From Parapristionchus giblindavisi (taxonomy: Eukaryota > Nematoda > Chromadorea > Rhabditida > Diplogasteridae), in NCBI GenBank assembly GCA_943737045.1, contig CALSFV010000030.1, positions 465,501 through 529,500 of the forward strand: a DNA stretch of 64,000 bases, read 5' to 3'. Each line of letters starts with the position of its first letter. Position 1 is the first letter of the stretch. Of the stretch, positions 31,791 to 46,700 are shown piece by piece. The notes under the pieces were generated by a model. That model saw nothing but the letters and a program-made list of their open reading frames with translations, was not told the DNA's origin and ran no database searches. Both the position numbers and the translations under genes were made by a program.

Positions 31791-34700
31791 CTGTAAAACA
31801 TAACAATAAAGAATTGTCTGTTAAAAATTAAGACGGAAAAAATACCTTAATGCTAGGAATTGAAAATAGATTTCCTTTAGCGTGCAAACCTCGACGTTCG
31901 AACTGTCCACGCAACCAATCAGCGAGTCTTTTAATATCAGCGTCAACTTTCGAATCTGGTAAATTATAGGCGCGTACTCTTCGTCCATGGAACACCTCGT
32001 GTGCCCTTAGCTCATTCTTCAATTTTTCGGTATTGTTGGAATTCCAGTTAATTGAATATGGACAACTTGGTGATTTTTCCTGCATTTGCCTCTTCAAGGA
32101 CAAGACACTAATGTGATTTGTAAAGGTTGCATTGATGACGCTCTCAACGAGTGGGGCATAGACTGATGGTATTCCAAAAAGCGCTGAGCTATTCAGATCA
32201 ACAAAGGTGTATGCACCACTTTCTCGGGGTGCGATTACTTTATTCCTAGTGAGACAGTTCAGACACGATTGAGCCGCACTAGTCGTTAGTCCAACACTGG
32301 TCAAGGAGGTTACGGTGAGCACGGCGCTACTGTCTGTTGGATCAATAGTCTCCAGCACACTCTCATCGACCGTGGCCTTCTTGAACACTCTAAGCACGCC
32401 AATTTCTTTGAGCCAAGGCATGAAGCTCTCAGCCATGTCCGTACAAATCATGTAGTTTTCATTAATGAACAAATCTTGAATACATGCAACGTCAATATCG
32501 ATAAATATATCGTTTGTTGTGAAAGAAATTCCGAAAATTTGAGATTTCTTAAAGCTGTTTTCGGATAGTGACTTCCCTTCGTATTTGATTTCGAGAGTCT
32601 GCAAAACCTTGTGCATTAGTTCCAAGTTCAGGATAACATAACTCTTTATGTCTTTCAAAATATTTTTGTCTGAGAGATGTGAAAGCAATTCACGTAAAGC
32701 TGGTTTCGTGTTGTTGATCTGAGTTAGTTGTGCACTCAAATCGGGAACTCCGAATCGAAATCCGATTTCGTCACACGTAAGCGCTGATTCATGAAGAAGT
32801 TCTTGATTAATTTCACATTCGTTCGTTAGGTATCGATTATCGCTGAGAAGGTTAAGTATATCGTGCGCTATTGGTAATGAGAGGTCTTCCCTGCTTATCG
32901 TCTGTTCTGTAACAGACGTTCCAAGAATCGTATCAATGGAAACGATTACTTTCTGGTACATTTCGATCATATCGTCTTGCTGATCTTCGAATGCGGCAAA
33001 TCGAATTAGACTAGAGTCCGATATCGGTCTCTTTGTTACAGCGATAAAAGCCTTTGCATGGAGATGATTCTCCAAATATTTTCTCAACCCCTCTCTAGCT
33101 CGCGAGAGTAATTTCAAAAGAGGTTTGTGCTTCATGGATCGTTCATAACTGAGATCTTCAAGTGTATTCTGCTTCATATGAATCACTGATTCAAAATATT
33201 TCACTTCGGGTTCCATGTTTCTGCTAGCTTTCGAAATCTTCTGCAGCCAGTTGCTAGCCACGTCCAACTTTCCTTCTTCTATGTGATGTATAGCCATTTC
33301 CATCATTCGAGTGACATTACGAACTGATCCATCTATGTCAGTTCTTGACGATATGAAACGCTCGAAACTCTGTTTTACTTTGATCGTTTTTTCGCCCAAC
33401 TCCAATGTGTCATCATGCAATAGTGCTGTATGTGCATCCAACCACATCGTCCATTCGTCCTTTAACGCTGAACTTGCAATCGCTCTCAAAGTACCTTCAT
33501 TTCCCCCCACTGTACGATTGAACAAATCGTAAGCTTTACTGAACCAAGAAAATGCCAACTCCTCTAATGCAACAGTTGTTTTATGGTGACGTTCGAGCGC
33601 TTCACATCGTTCTTTTATTGTGTTTTCGCAATTCTGGTTTATGTCGTACAATGTTTTTCGTTCATCGAGAATAATCAATTGTCCACTTCCCCTATCACCT
33701 TTTCGTGCTGCTTTGGAGTACGCCTGAAACAATATCTACTGTACACAGACATTTGCCAGTCAGGTCAGTTGGGTAGCGATTTATCCGTATTCCGGCAAAT
33801 GTTAGCCGGGTAAATCGATGGTTTTAGCCTACCATTTGACAGAATGTGGGCAAACCGTGTACGCAAGTAGTGCAAGTTGGCGAAACTATTTTGGCAAGTT
33901 TGCTCTCTGTGTATAGTAAGGTAAAGGTAAAGGTAAAGGTACAAACCGTTATTCAAGGCACACGAAGTCCTATGTATAGTAAACATGATTAAAGAAGCTT
34001 ACCCTGTCTTCGACTCTGGTGTTGCCCGTGTTAAATGTAACAATCGCATGTAGTCCTCCACGTTTTGCTACGTCTTGTGTTATTTCGTAATCTATGTTAT
34101 GACCACACGAATATACAGCGATCACCATCTCTTTCTCGACCAGGGCTTGCACGATTAATTCGGTTCCATCCTCTGCAGTACTATCAGCAACGATGGTGAT
34201 TTCACTCGGCTCTGGCAGTTTCTTAAGTTTGTCGCATAACTCATTTGCATCATTTATGCTTGCGACAAAAATCAATACCGCCCGATTCTCAGACAGCCTT
34301 GCACTAGATTGTTCACAGATCTTTGCGATCCACTCTTCCCTATTTTGCGCCACTATGGGCTGAGTTTCGGTAAAGAGTCTTGGGGCATGGTTAGGAATGA
34401 CAACTACAGAACTATCGTAGAGATTCTTAAGTAGATTTTGCTCGCATATGTTCAGATTCGTTCCGATTGAGCCGTATATTCGTCCAAAGAGTCGTAGATA
34501 TGACATGTTTGATATGTAGGCAGATTTGAGCTGGAGAGGGGTAAGTTCACAACCATGCTTTAGTTGCAAAAATTGATGAAGGCCGTTGCCCCACTGAGAT
34601 CTCGATGCGCTCTTGCCGCTTTCGCGGTCAAAGATCTTTACATTGGGATAAGTTGCACTCGAAAATTCCGTCCTGAAACATGAATTGATTAGTGAAAGCT

Positions 34701-37700
34701 CTGGCTTATGATATGCGAGATTCTCTTTTTGAGGTAAAAATGAAAATTTCAATTTAAAATTTTTTGACCAACCTTTCTATGTCAATGACGTAGTCTACAT
34801 TTAATTCCATTGCCAGAGCTCGTTTGGCGTTATCTATGAAATCATTTAAGTGAATCATAATGAACGAATCGTCTTGTGCAGCAGGATCGAATGTCAGGAA
34901 ATATTCAGAGCAAATTATTTCACGTTTTCGTCTGAGTTGCGTTCTTATTTCAAATAAGATCTCATCTTTCACATTCTGGTCCAAAGTTGAGGTATTTATT
35001 TTTGTCTCAGCCTCCTCCAAACATTTCACTAGCAATCTTCCGTCATGTAGGATTACTCGAAGGTCTTGCAATGTTGTGTATATTTGTGCGTTCCATAAAT
35101 CAGGACTCAACACTCCATAAAGATCTTGAACTACTTTTTGTCGAATATTCTCGTTTGACAGAAGCTGCAATTAGAAAAAGCAAAAATCATTGTAACCTCT
35201 ATCTGTTGTAACGTCGTACCTTTGTTTCTTTCGGTGTAGGGCACACTACGATTTTCCAAATGAACAAAAATAGAGATTGCAGCTTATCGATACCAGCAAC
35301 TTCATGTGACAAATAGTGTGTTAGACCTGCATAGCCCAATAAAACGTCCTCAGCCTGGCAATTTTCAATATTATTTTTATTATTTGATTCATCTTTTAGT
35401 TCTGCGAGAATTCTGGTATTTCCAAACTAGTAGTAGTATACTTACATGACGTCACAGACTAACAGTTTCCTGTTAGTTTACTACAAGTGAAAAAAATATT
35501 TGATGAAATGCATTACAGTATATACACCACTTCTAGTAAACTTAAGTTCAACAAGCAAAAAATGTAGAAATATGTTCAGAAGATATGAACGTTGGAAAAC
35601 CGTTTATCGTGCCGTCAGAAACGTAAGAGGAGGATGTTTGACCAATGCCTCCACCTACGGTAGTGACGTCACGTTTGAAGGCAAACAGTTGACCAACGTT
35701 CATGGTACATATACAGAACATCCTTACCCCATCGATGATGATGTTCGAGAATGCACGCGGGCCGAGAATATTCTTGTCGTAGAAACGATCGATCAAGTAG
35801 TCACGTTGGAAGCTACCCAAATCACCATAAACAACATGACAATGCTTATAAGCTGCTTTGTGATGTTCCATATTTTCATTAGCTATGTGTCCAACCTGAA
35901 TAGATGTCAAAGTATAACGTCAGCAACTAGGTAAAATCACCTTTAGATTGAAGAAATCGTAAATATATCTTAATTTTTCATTGCTTGAATCTTGTCGCGC
36001 AACGGAAATGCTCCTTGAGACTACTTGGACCTGAAGCAATATTTTTGAGTATAGAAAAATTCGAGCAAAGTGAAAATAGTGAAGACAAACCGTCTCTCCT
36101 GATAGGCATCGTACAATCGCAAGACATGCCGTGATTAACTCACTTTCCTCTTCACAAGGAATCTGTAATTGTCAACATTGTAGGTCAAGCTTATAATTAA
36201 ATGCGAACTATAGTATATAAAAGCATACAAATGCACTGTAGTAAAACTATATAACATGCAATATAAAATAGATGAGGTATTTCGGAAAGGGGAAAGTTTA
36301 CGATATTATAAGTTAGCGCTGGAGAAATCTCATAACAACCAAGCTGATGTGCATACCGCCTCCAAACCAACTGATAACGTTGTTTAAAATGTTTAAAAAA
36401 TAATTAAAGCAAATGAATGTGAATAGATGAACCTGGACAAATGACGTTCCTTTGGTGAATAATCCAAAAAGAACAGCGCAGATTTGTGAATCAGTCAGAC
36501 TATATTCAATCGAACTCGCGACTTTGTTGATTATTTGTATAATTGCAACTTGATATGCTCGAACATCTTTGATCTTATCTTTCATACTGGCGAGACCTTC
36601 CAAGAGCTGTTTACGCTCAGCATCACTACAATCGTTTAAGGTAATCTTTAACTCTTTGAGGATAATATTAGAGTCCATTGTCGATAGGCTTATCTCTTGT
36701 CCATTGGATATTAGGCCTTTTATAGTATTGACCACTTCAGAGACCTGATCACCATTTGCCTTTCCCAGTAACTTCACAATTTCATCCCACGAACGATGCT
36801 TATTTTCCATGCCCAGAACGGATTGTACTCTCAGTCTTGTCTCATCTGTTTCAATACATTTTCGTACTCTTGGATACTCTCTCAAGCTATGCACTGTTTC
36901 CTCATTGAGTATCAATCTGTTTTCGTAGAGTCGTCTTAGAATTCTCAGGATCTCTCGTTCCTCGATTTTATCATCAATACTACTCCAGCTTCTAATAACA
37001 TCAATGATCTCGTTTACATATTGCTCATTTTCCGAGTTTCTGAGCTTCATTATTTGATAGAGTACATTTTCGCCTGGTCTATCCATCTTTTCCAATTTCA
37101 TACGGAAATACTTCTCACTGAGACTATCTGCCCATCTGTGTAGTTCCAAATTTTTCGCGATAGCTATGTTCATCTTGGGTTTATTTAGAAGGGTCAGCAA
37201 TTCTAACAGGTTTATCTTGCATAGGGCTTCGTGATCCGTGTAAGCAATCCTTTCAAGCAAGTGTCTGGCTACATCCTTGGATAGTGCAAAGTAAACATAA
37301 GGTATTGGGCGACGCTGTACGGTCCCCACAGTTAGAACAGCTAAGTGTAGGAACAACTGACTGATGTCAGCACATCTTGAGAGAAGGAATACTGCGAAGA
37401 AGTCTGGCGATTGGCCACTCCTTGTCATGTTGTATACAATAACATCGACAATGAGCTGAAGCTCATCGATTGTGATGAGCCATTCATTCGACAGGGCGAA
37501 GTGCATTGCCTTCAGCACGCTCACCGATCCGACAACGCCCTTTTCAAGTGGACGAAGAATGCGTCTGATTAACATTCTGTCGTGCGATTCGTCAAAGAAC
37601 AAGGATATAGAATTGGATACACTATCATCTTCGACGTCCTTGAATGTGTCACCGTAGGCCTGCTGAACGATAGGAATGCCATGAGATGTCCATAATCGGC

Positions 37701-40700
37701 GCTTCTTTTCGATAGTTACGAAGGTATCATCTACTACTAGTGGTGTTAGCGAGTTGTCGTCTTCGATAACTATAGGGAAAACCGTGCTTACTCTTTTGTT
37801 GCACTCCTGAAAATCATACACTATATATAAAACATAGTGGTCGTCCGTTTGTTCAAGCCACGCCCACTTTTCTCTCTCTCACTTTCTCTTCCACTCTCTC
37901 CGCTCCCCTTCTCTCTCACCAAACAGATTTCGTGTTAAAACAAGTCGCGTTCTCTCGGTCCAACTTTCTTCTCTTCCATCTTTCGTATGTCTCAATGTCA
38001 GCTCCGACTTGGCGGAGCCCACGTTTGGTATAATCAAAATCGGAATTGCTAGCTGTACAAACCTGAAGCAGTTGGAACATTCCGTCTCTTGCATAGTACA
38101 TTTTTATGCATACATTATTGGCTATGGCAACTAGTTCGCGCATCGTTGGAGATGTCGGCCACTTGCAGGTATTCGTTTTGACGAACAACTTGAACGTCTC
38201 CACACAAACTTTTTTATACTCTAACAGTAGTACAAATTTTCGATCTGTGTGCTTATCCTGGCTTCCTGAATATGCCCGGTTTTATGGTGTTAAATGCATG
38301 GTGCTCATAAAAACGATTGCCTGATTGCGGCGCGATGCGCTTTAGTTGGATGCTCCTGTGTGCGCAACTTTATTAAGAGATACCGGATATCCACTCTAAA
38401 CCTTTTAGACAAGTAATTATTGTTCTGTTTCGGAGCTTTTTAAAATTTCTCTTCTAAATTATTTTCAAAAGTACAATTCGTTAGCTATCGTGAATGATCC
38501 TACTATTTTTATATAGGAAGTGTTTTAAAAAAATACATCGAACAAAATATAATTCCCGCTTTTTTGTTAAAAGATCGAATACATGAAAGGCCAACAACGC
38601 GTGCCGCAATCAGGCAACCATACTTTTAATGACCAGCCGGCACCTTCCCATTACCCAGTCCTCTTCGAGAACACGTGTTAATAATACAGAATTTCGTTTA
38701 AAAAATACCAAACCTCTTATTCCACTACTATTGTCCTTGTCCAATTTATCAATCGGACGTAAAATATCATGTACTCTGACTGCTCTCATCACCCTAGCGC
38801 ACTTATCCATCACTACACTCATCTCGTCGTCCATGTCGCATTTCTCGTGATTTACTTGGTACAGTGCAAGTTCTACTACCATCACTCCCAGAATGTCATC
38901 CAACTTCTCTGTGGCTTCTCGTGTTTTCTCTAATATCGTCGAAATCGCCTTAACAATGCTCGCCTTAGCTGTGGCATCGTTTTTAGCCAACTTATCCCAC
39001 GGCAGCGTGTCAAAATCGATGTCAGATTGAGATACAACGTTTAAATTTAGAAACTGTTCTTTGTTGGACTCGAACAACTTGGAGTCGGGATTATTAGACA
39101 ATTCAGTCGACGGAGTTGTAATAAAGTTTAGGAATGCTTCAATGGAATTGCGATCTTCTTGGGTACTTTGAAGCTGAATTAGCTCGTTGACTTGCCTACT
39201 CAACCAGAGGTCACTGAACGAACTTTCGAGTTGTTTCACACTGTTGTTATCATTCTTCTTCCGAGTCAGATATATATCACCAGAACATTCCACCTTTCCT
39301 TTGATTTCATATTTGTTAAGTTCCTTGCCTAAGATCACAAGTGGATTTGTCTCGTTTAACTGCGCAACATTATCCTCAATCTGTTTTTCACTGATTACTA
39401 TGTCTTCAGAGTTCGTTTCATTGACATAATCCACAACACTCCATACATTTAAGTCATCTTCCATTTCGATTGCGCTTTGCATAGGTGATAACTCCTCGAA
39501 TGTAAGGTCTTTATGCTTAGAGAATGAATGATTAAGTGATACCTCATTGCTCAACAGGAGCACATCCTTATATGCTAAATCTAATTCGTCGTGATCGAAA
39601 ACCACGCCTCTCACTGGATTTACTCGTTCAGATTCGTCTTTCGTTTGTCTCAATCCTCTTTCTTCTATGGCTATACTGTCATCATTCTGTGCAACATTTA
39701 CTAGAGTGGCAAACTTCTTTCTGAAGTATGAGCTTTTTTTAAATTGTACAAAAATACTACTATAAAAACAAATTCTTACCCTCCCATGATGTTTTGCAAC
39801 TCCCAATATTTGTTGTATACTGCATCAGTGCCATAAGAATCCGCTGGCACAATGTCGATCAAACTCTTACCATCACCGCCAATTTTTTTAGGATTTTTCA
39901 ACCACCATGAAGATTTGAAAATGTAGCCAACGTCACCACCACGAACTCCTTGTTTGCCTCGATATCCCGGGTCTCCATCCTCACCTGCTATTCCTCCGCG
40001 GTTTTCAAGCTTCAGTCTGCCATTGGCCAATGTGGAATTCAGACGCCCCGCATATCCACCGAGTCCACCGAGCCCATTCTTTCCTCCATGACCACCAAGC
40101 TGACCCGGAGCTCCCTTGACAAGGGTCAGAGTGTCTCGGCTGTCGGTTACTTTTCTTCTACTCGTCATATGAGTAACAACCATTCCATTACTCCACGTCG
40201 CCTCTACATAGCAGCTCTTAGACCGTCTCCACCAATGCTTCTTCACTATTGTTCCATTAACGCCTTGCTGAACTCTTGCTATATTTTTGTCGTCGTTACT
40301 GAGCCAACTCGTGTTGGTAGGGAATTCTGTGAGCAACTGCTCTGCATTCCATCCCACGCCTGCAGCACCGTCAGCTCCGTTGCCACCATCTTGACCTCGA
40401 CTCCCCTGTCCCCCATTTAATTGAATACACAACAACTCGGCATTTACGATTTCATTCGTAGCTATGAATAAATTTCCAGCACTAGCACCTACAGGACCGT
40501 TTGTACCATGTTGACCGGACTCGCCAACACTCTTGCCAGAAGCCGCTTTCTCATTCGTCAAAGTCGGTCCATCTTTACCGCTTAGATTCAAAGTGTGCGG
40601 ATGTGTCACTACTATGAGAGGAGTTACGATAGACACACAAATACTTCTCCATTCTATGTCGCAATCAATAACTAACTTCCCGACCGAACGAATGCTTATT

Positions 40701-43700
40701 TCCACATATTCTTTTCCTTCAAGAGCTCGAGCAATTTCAGAGAGTTTGAGCATACCTCCAGACACAAACGCGACAGTACCGTTTATAGAGTTTTCCAAAA
40801 TTAATGATATTGGAGCACAGAATCTCTCGCAAGTGTTCTTGAATGCTCCAGCACACAGGAGTGATCTACCGTCATTGAAAAGAGACAAAAGATTCTGTAG
40901 TTCTTTTCGATTATTTGTCGCTTCGTTGTTATTGTTTCCCTTAGTTTGATTTTCAAGGAATGCACGGAATTTTTCACTCCAGTTTTCTTCCGAGAAATTG
41001 AATGAAGCCAAGCCTCTACTCATGATCGATTCTTCTAAGAGGAAATTTGTAATGCACCTAAACGAATTCTTAGATTTATCTTTACTAACCATTTGCTGCG
41101 TGTAAAGCGACAAGGAAAAATTTGAAATACTATATTTTGGTTCTTTTTCATTTCGATCACTGTTGTCATACTCACAAATTTTACATAGAGGAATATTAAA
41201 GCGATAAGCATCGGTTATAAAATCTTACTTAAGCAAGTCCCGCTCCAGATCTCCCTCATCGTATTTGTCAAAAATCAGGCACCATAGCATTTGACGTAGA
41301 GAGCACGTCAATAGTGGATAAAGACGTTCGTCAATACTGGCTAGGTAGTTGTTTATGTTAGCTGAAATATTGATCTATCTGCAACCTATCCAAAATTCCG
41401 CGACTCACATTTCAATTGCTTCACGTCCTCCTGAATTGCATTGTCACCTAAATATCTGTATTAAACAGAAAGTATAAATGGAGTGTACTCGCACACAAGA
41501 ACTGTGAAATGTTATATTTAACACGTATTGGGCTATTTTTAACACAAAAAGTGTTGAATATATCACTTCAAAGATCTTGTGTTCTGTCGAGTACACTTTT
41601 TCTATGTGAGTAATGAAATATATTACGCATACCGATCAAGGCGGTCGGAAGTCTATCGAACTCCCTTGTAGAAATGATATTTTCGACGGTTTTGAAGAAC
41701 TCTATCTGAGGAGAACTTCCATGTTGCCTCTTTACTCCATCGAGAAGTAGTGTGACTATAGACTCCGCGTCACTAATGAGTCGACGGAAGGCAGCACCGT
41801 GATATGCACGTCTCACTAGCCGATCATCCAATCGATGTAGCTGAATTTCTATATTAAATGAGGAAAAAAGTCGAAATAAATTCAGTAGTTATTCATTTTT
41901 TTTAATTTTCAAAGATTTAGTACCATTGAATCATTTCCTATGTGTAACAAGTATTCATCGATAGATCGAGCTTGAGCAACGAGCGACCGCTCAATGTCAT
42001 CCTCCAATTCATCAAATTCGATATTTTGTTTCCTATGCGTCACTGTTTCTTTTCTGTTCGAAATTACTGAAATTTAAACGCTAATTAAGTTCCACACTGA
42101 AAAATACAATGCCCTTGTTGATGCACCCCAAGAGAATTATTCCCAGTCATATAAAGCAATATTTCCCTTATATGTTAGGGATTTTCCTCCCCTACATATT
42201 AGAGAATTATTCCCTTATATGACTGGGAATAATTCTCTTGGGGTGCCTTAACTAGTGAACTGTTTTTTCAATACATTAACTTACCTTCAGCAATAAGAAC
42301 GTTGATGACTTTAGGAAATGTGAAAGAAGTTGAAGTTTTGATATGCTCCATTAATCTCAGCTGTGATGGCGTAGTGTTTTCTGGGATGAATATCTCACAA
42401 AATCTTTCTTGCCAATTTGATTGATCAAAGTCGAAGTCTACGAGGTGCATAACCGATTTCAGAGATTTCTCTTCGATGCAAACACTGATTAACCTAAAAA
42501 ATACTTGGCCATATTAAATGAAATTGTTAACTATCGTTATACTTTTTTCGTGCTATTATTATTCTACAATATGCCATATTTCTCGCATACGCATAAATAA
42601 TATTAATATGTTAATGCATGATAACAAACATTAACAAAGGAACTAATGGTTTGGACTGTTTTTGTTTTTTGTTAGTTTCTTACTCAATCAATTGCTGCTC
42701 TTCTGGCGGCCTACACAGCGTGTATGCTGCGTGACTACACAATGTGCACACTTCTTGACGCCATTCCTTAATGGCATCCAAGCCAATCCCATAGTATTTC
42801 TGATATTCGGATGTTAAATCTGCAACAGACCAAATTGTACGACTTTGCTTTGAAAAATTAATCGAACAAAACATGTTTTTAGCCCCGAATGCGTAATCTT
42901 ATTATTAATATAACCTTTGATGTGTTGGAGAATGTATTCAACGTAATCTTCCGACTTTGAATCTGTAAATAACATAGATGGATTCATAAGGAGATAAAAC
43001 CCCTTTGCTCATTCTCCCCTTTTTAATGTGCAGATAGGATATTATCAATTCGTTTTTTTTTTCTGAAACATCTTTATAATGTATAAATTAAAGGCACAAA
43101 CATTGTATGTTGTCATCTTCGGCCTGGTTTACCTCATCCAAAATATCAACCTCTTCCTCATCTTTAACAAAACAAAGATTTGGCTAGTTTAAATATTTTT
43201 CTAAATTTGTTACGCTACCTGATGTTAGCATTGTTTCCAGAGCCATCATGAACTCCTTAACACTTTCCACCTTATCATCAATAATTAACTTGAATAAGGA
43301 GTTAGCCAGTGTTGATATTATTTCGACAAATTCATCATGCTTTTCATGTTTATAGCATTCCTTTAGTAGACATTCCTCAGCCGTCGACACCTAAATAGAA
43401 CAGTTTAAGAGATGTCACCGAAATATGGACAACCACTTCGAAAACTAGAGGCAGCTCCTGCAGTAACGGGTCGATAGGAGTAGAAAAGCCGTAGGACACA
43501 TTTTCTTTGATGAAAGTGCGCATTGCGACGAGGTCCGAAATCCTATTTGGTGGTTTTCCAATGAAGGTAACTAGCATATCTTTGTCAAAAACTGAAAAAA
43601 AAAGAATTGTTTATTGATATATACATAATTGTACATACTTTTCGCGAATTTTTCGTTCAAAGCCTCTCCGAATGTTATGGGAAAATCTTTGCCGTCATGA

Positions 43701-46700
43701 TAGATGAGGTCATAGAGAGGCCGTAATCGGTCACGTATTTCATGATATCTTGAGTCGTCGGTGTACAAAAACTTCTTAACAAATTGAGAGTTCCAGTTCA
43801 AAGCACGAAAATCGAAAGTCGTTATTTTTTCTTTTGATCGAAGTTCTGTGAAATAATCCATGACCGTCCTGGAAATTGTCAAATATTTGTTTCTCATTGT
43901 TAATAATTGAATGACACAATTGAGCAGGAGATGGTCGAGAAGAGTGATGGATTAGCCCCACAAGGGACAAAGTAATCAAGAGAAAGTCCCGAATTGAGAT
44001 GGAAGGATGAATTTGTGAGGAAAGTCAGAACAGGCTTTAAAGGGAGCGCAACCTCTCTCAACGGCCTCTTCATTGCCCGTTCTCAAACAACGAGACAGCA
44101 TAGAGCGTTGACGAGACCGTTGACAATGGTGTCAGCCCCTTTAAGAACATTTCAAGGAACAACGATCATTGGAACCTTCTCAAGTCACTACAGATCCAAT
44201 GACCCGCCGCTTACAATTAGTTAATTTCGACAAGGTGATTAAATGTAAAAATTAAATGTAATTGAGCAAGACTTACTTGACTATTGTTGCCTCTTCAAGA
44301 TCTTCAAGCTCGAAGACCTTATCCCACAAATATGTCCTTAGACGTCCAATCCACTTCATCAATTCACTCTCTTCGATTGCATAATAATTTTTGCACTGGT
44401 AGGAATAATCTGTAAATGAATATTAGTATTTAATGCTGTCACATAAGAAACATTATACAATGTATGCGACGTTCCAATTTCTCGATGACGGTCTTGATGT
44501 CGGAATCTGTAAGAAAATATACACTAACGGCAAATTCTCTGATAATTAGAGATATGTTGTCGTACAGAACCGCCATAGAGAAAGGTTATCTTACTCCAAA
44601 CTCTCTCAAAAAGACACGGTAGATAATACTATCTCGCTCGAGATAGCAACGGGGACTGGAGTAAGAGAACAGCAATCTCACATATTTGAGAACCTTTCTC
44701 TAATTGTTGTATCTCATATAACCTATGGCTCAAAAAAAACTGTGCCGTCACTTTATGTTGATCAAACATAAAGAATAATTACCTGATTCATCTAGCTCGA
44801 TTAGTATATTTTGCGTAGAGATCTGCACTAGACGAGAAGCATTTTGTGGTTGAAGGAATTCATCGATCCGTCTTATTATACGTTCATTATTCTTTTGCAC
44901 TTGAATTGAGATGTCGATCGATAAATCGTCCATGAAACGTTGGCGCCAGTAATCGACGAAACATTTTCGGACGATTATTCGGTCACGATCATTGATCTAA
45001 ATGAAACCAATGGCATTTTGGACAATTAATTCAATTTTGAAACTGTCCGATTCGGCTACACGAATTTTTGCCTATGCAATCGTATCGAAAAGGAGCATCT
45101 AGGAAGTGAGCAGCTGCGTATATATTTGCCAACTCTCGGGTAAAATGTGAGCGCATTGCAGATTATTTCCCCTTATTTGGGCTATCCTCGAAAAAAAAAT
45201 ACAGAAAATACAGAAAAAATAATGTGTATCTGAGTATCTATTAGTTTAGTTTTTTTCTCTCTGTATGAAAAAAGTTTTGATTTGGCTCGACAGAAATATA
45301 ATTCATAATTCTAACCTCTTTAGTGTTCTTCAGATCTCTGAACAACGAATTGATAGGTGCGCCGAATCCGAGAGTTACTTTACTACAAATGAACTCTCTC
45401 CAATCGTAAAAATTTAACGATTCAAATGATGGCAGAGATTCCATTTCCACAGCTCGTGTTGATTCGTACGCTGACAATAACGATGAATTAAAGAAATTAA
45501 ACAAGGATGCTGAGGCGAAAATGTGCAAATATCAAGTAATCGATCCAAACCTGGCATAAGAAGACCGCACAGAATATAACTGTGTTTTAGAATCGGCTCA
45601 TCTTTGATTTCCGATAAAAATGCAGCTAGTTCATCCGTTGAAGGATCTTGTTGAACAGGTAGAAGCTTTTCAACGAAGTCATCACACCAGTCCATTGTTC
45701 GATAGTCAAAATTCGGCAGTTCTTCTGGCATCAACATGGTCTTTTCGTTAAGACATGTCTTGATCAATCTGTAATTCAATTATTTGCGATTGGTCCATTC
45801 AAAATGTCAAGCGCGAAATGGCCGAAAAATAAGTTATTCTCATTAGGAACACATATGAAATAAGGAAGAACGAATTTCTACCCAAAAGTCGTACGATTTT
45901 AGCATGAAATTCCTTGTCAGATCAAGGCTATTTAAAAAAAGAAATTAGCGAACTCCTGTTGGCGAAACCATTTTTTCTACTCAGAAAAATATCTCCATAT
46001 CTAATTGTAAGGAATGTTGTGCTGACAATGAGCCTATTATTTTTATAGTGTCATCTTTTTGGTCGACTTTGACCACAAAAAGGTCGTCCAAAAATCAGAG
46101 AAAAATTATAAACGAAAATTATAGAACATAGAATGTTCGTAAGAGATGGATTTTGCTGGGGTGAAGCCGTTCACGGGTTTTTACAGTTATAGTTGCATTT
46201 GAACCAATTGGCATTAACCATACTGTTGATTTTGACTTACTGATAAAGTTTCGTTTCATTCGGGAATGCGGCGCTATAATGAGTTAAGAGTAGATTGAAG
46301 AAAGCCAATCGAGCAGCATGAATCCATTCTTTTATGTCCTCTTGAGGAACTCCATAGTCACGTTGTGCCTTGATCGACAGGACTGGAAGGATTTCATCAT
46401 AAAAATGTTTTCTCTTCACTTGGTTGCCTAGAACCAACCTCTTATGTCATTCTTCAAATAGCTGACACGCTTCGACGCCTTTAGACCTAAATGATTCACT
46501 GTTCACAATATTTAGGTGCAAGACATGTTTCTTTGAGAGAAAAAAACAAGCGAAAGAGCACTAATTTTGAGAGAGTACATTTGTTTAGCGGCCGTTCTGG
46601 ATTGCAAAATGGACAGAGAATACTGTGAGTTAAAGGGTTATAATAGCTTGATCTATTACTTCCAAAATTTTTGTAAAAAATTAAAAATTAAAAAGTTTCA

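Noticed and set aside
33765..33986. Minus-strand frame with a LYLYLYLYL run
   Set aside because: It is the intronic AGGTAA hexanucleotide repeat read as protein.
34754..34860. Frame continuing past the 34773 donor as an alternative C terminus
   Set aside because: The donor/acceptor pair at 34772/34673 keeps phase and joins two SecA-like halves in the right order.
43125..43155. Extra small acidic exon between C and s of unit 11
   Set aside because: Its edges look like splice sites, but including it breaks the phase that C and s otherwise share.
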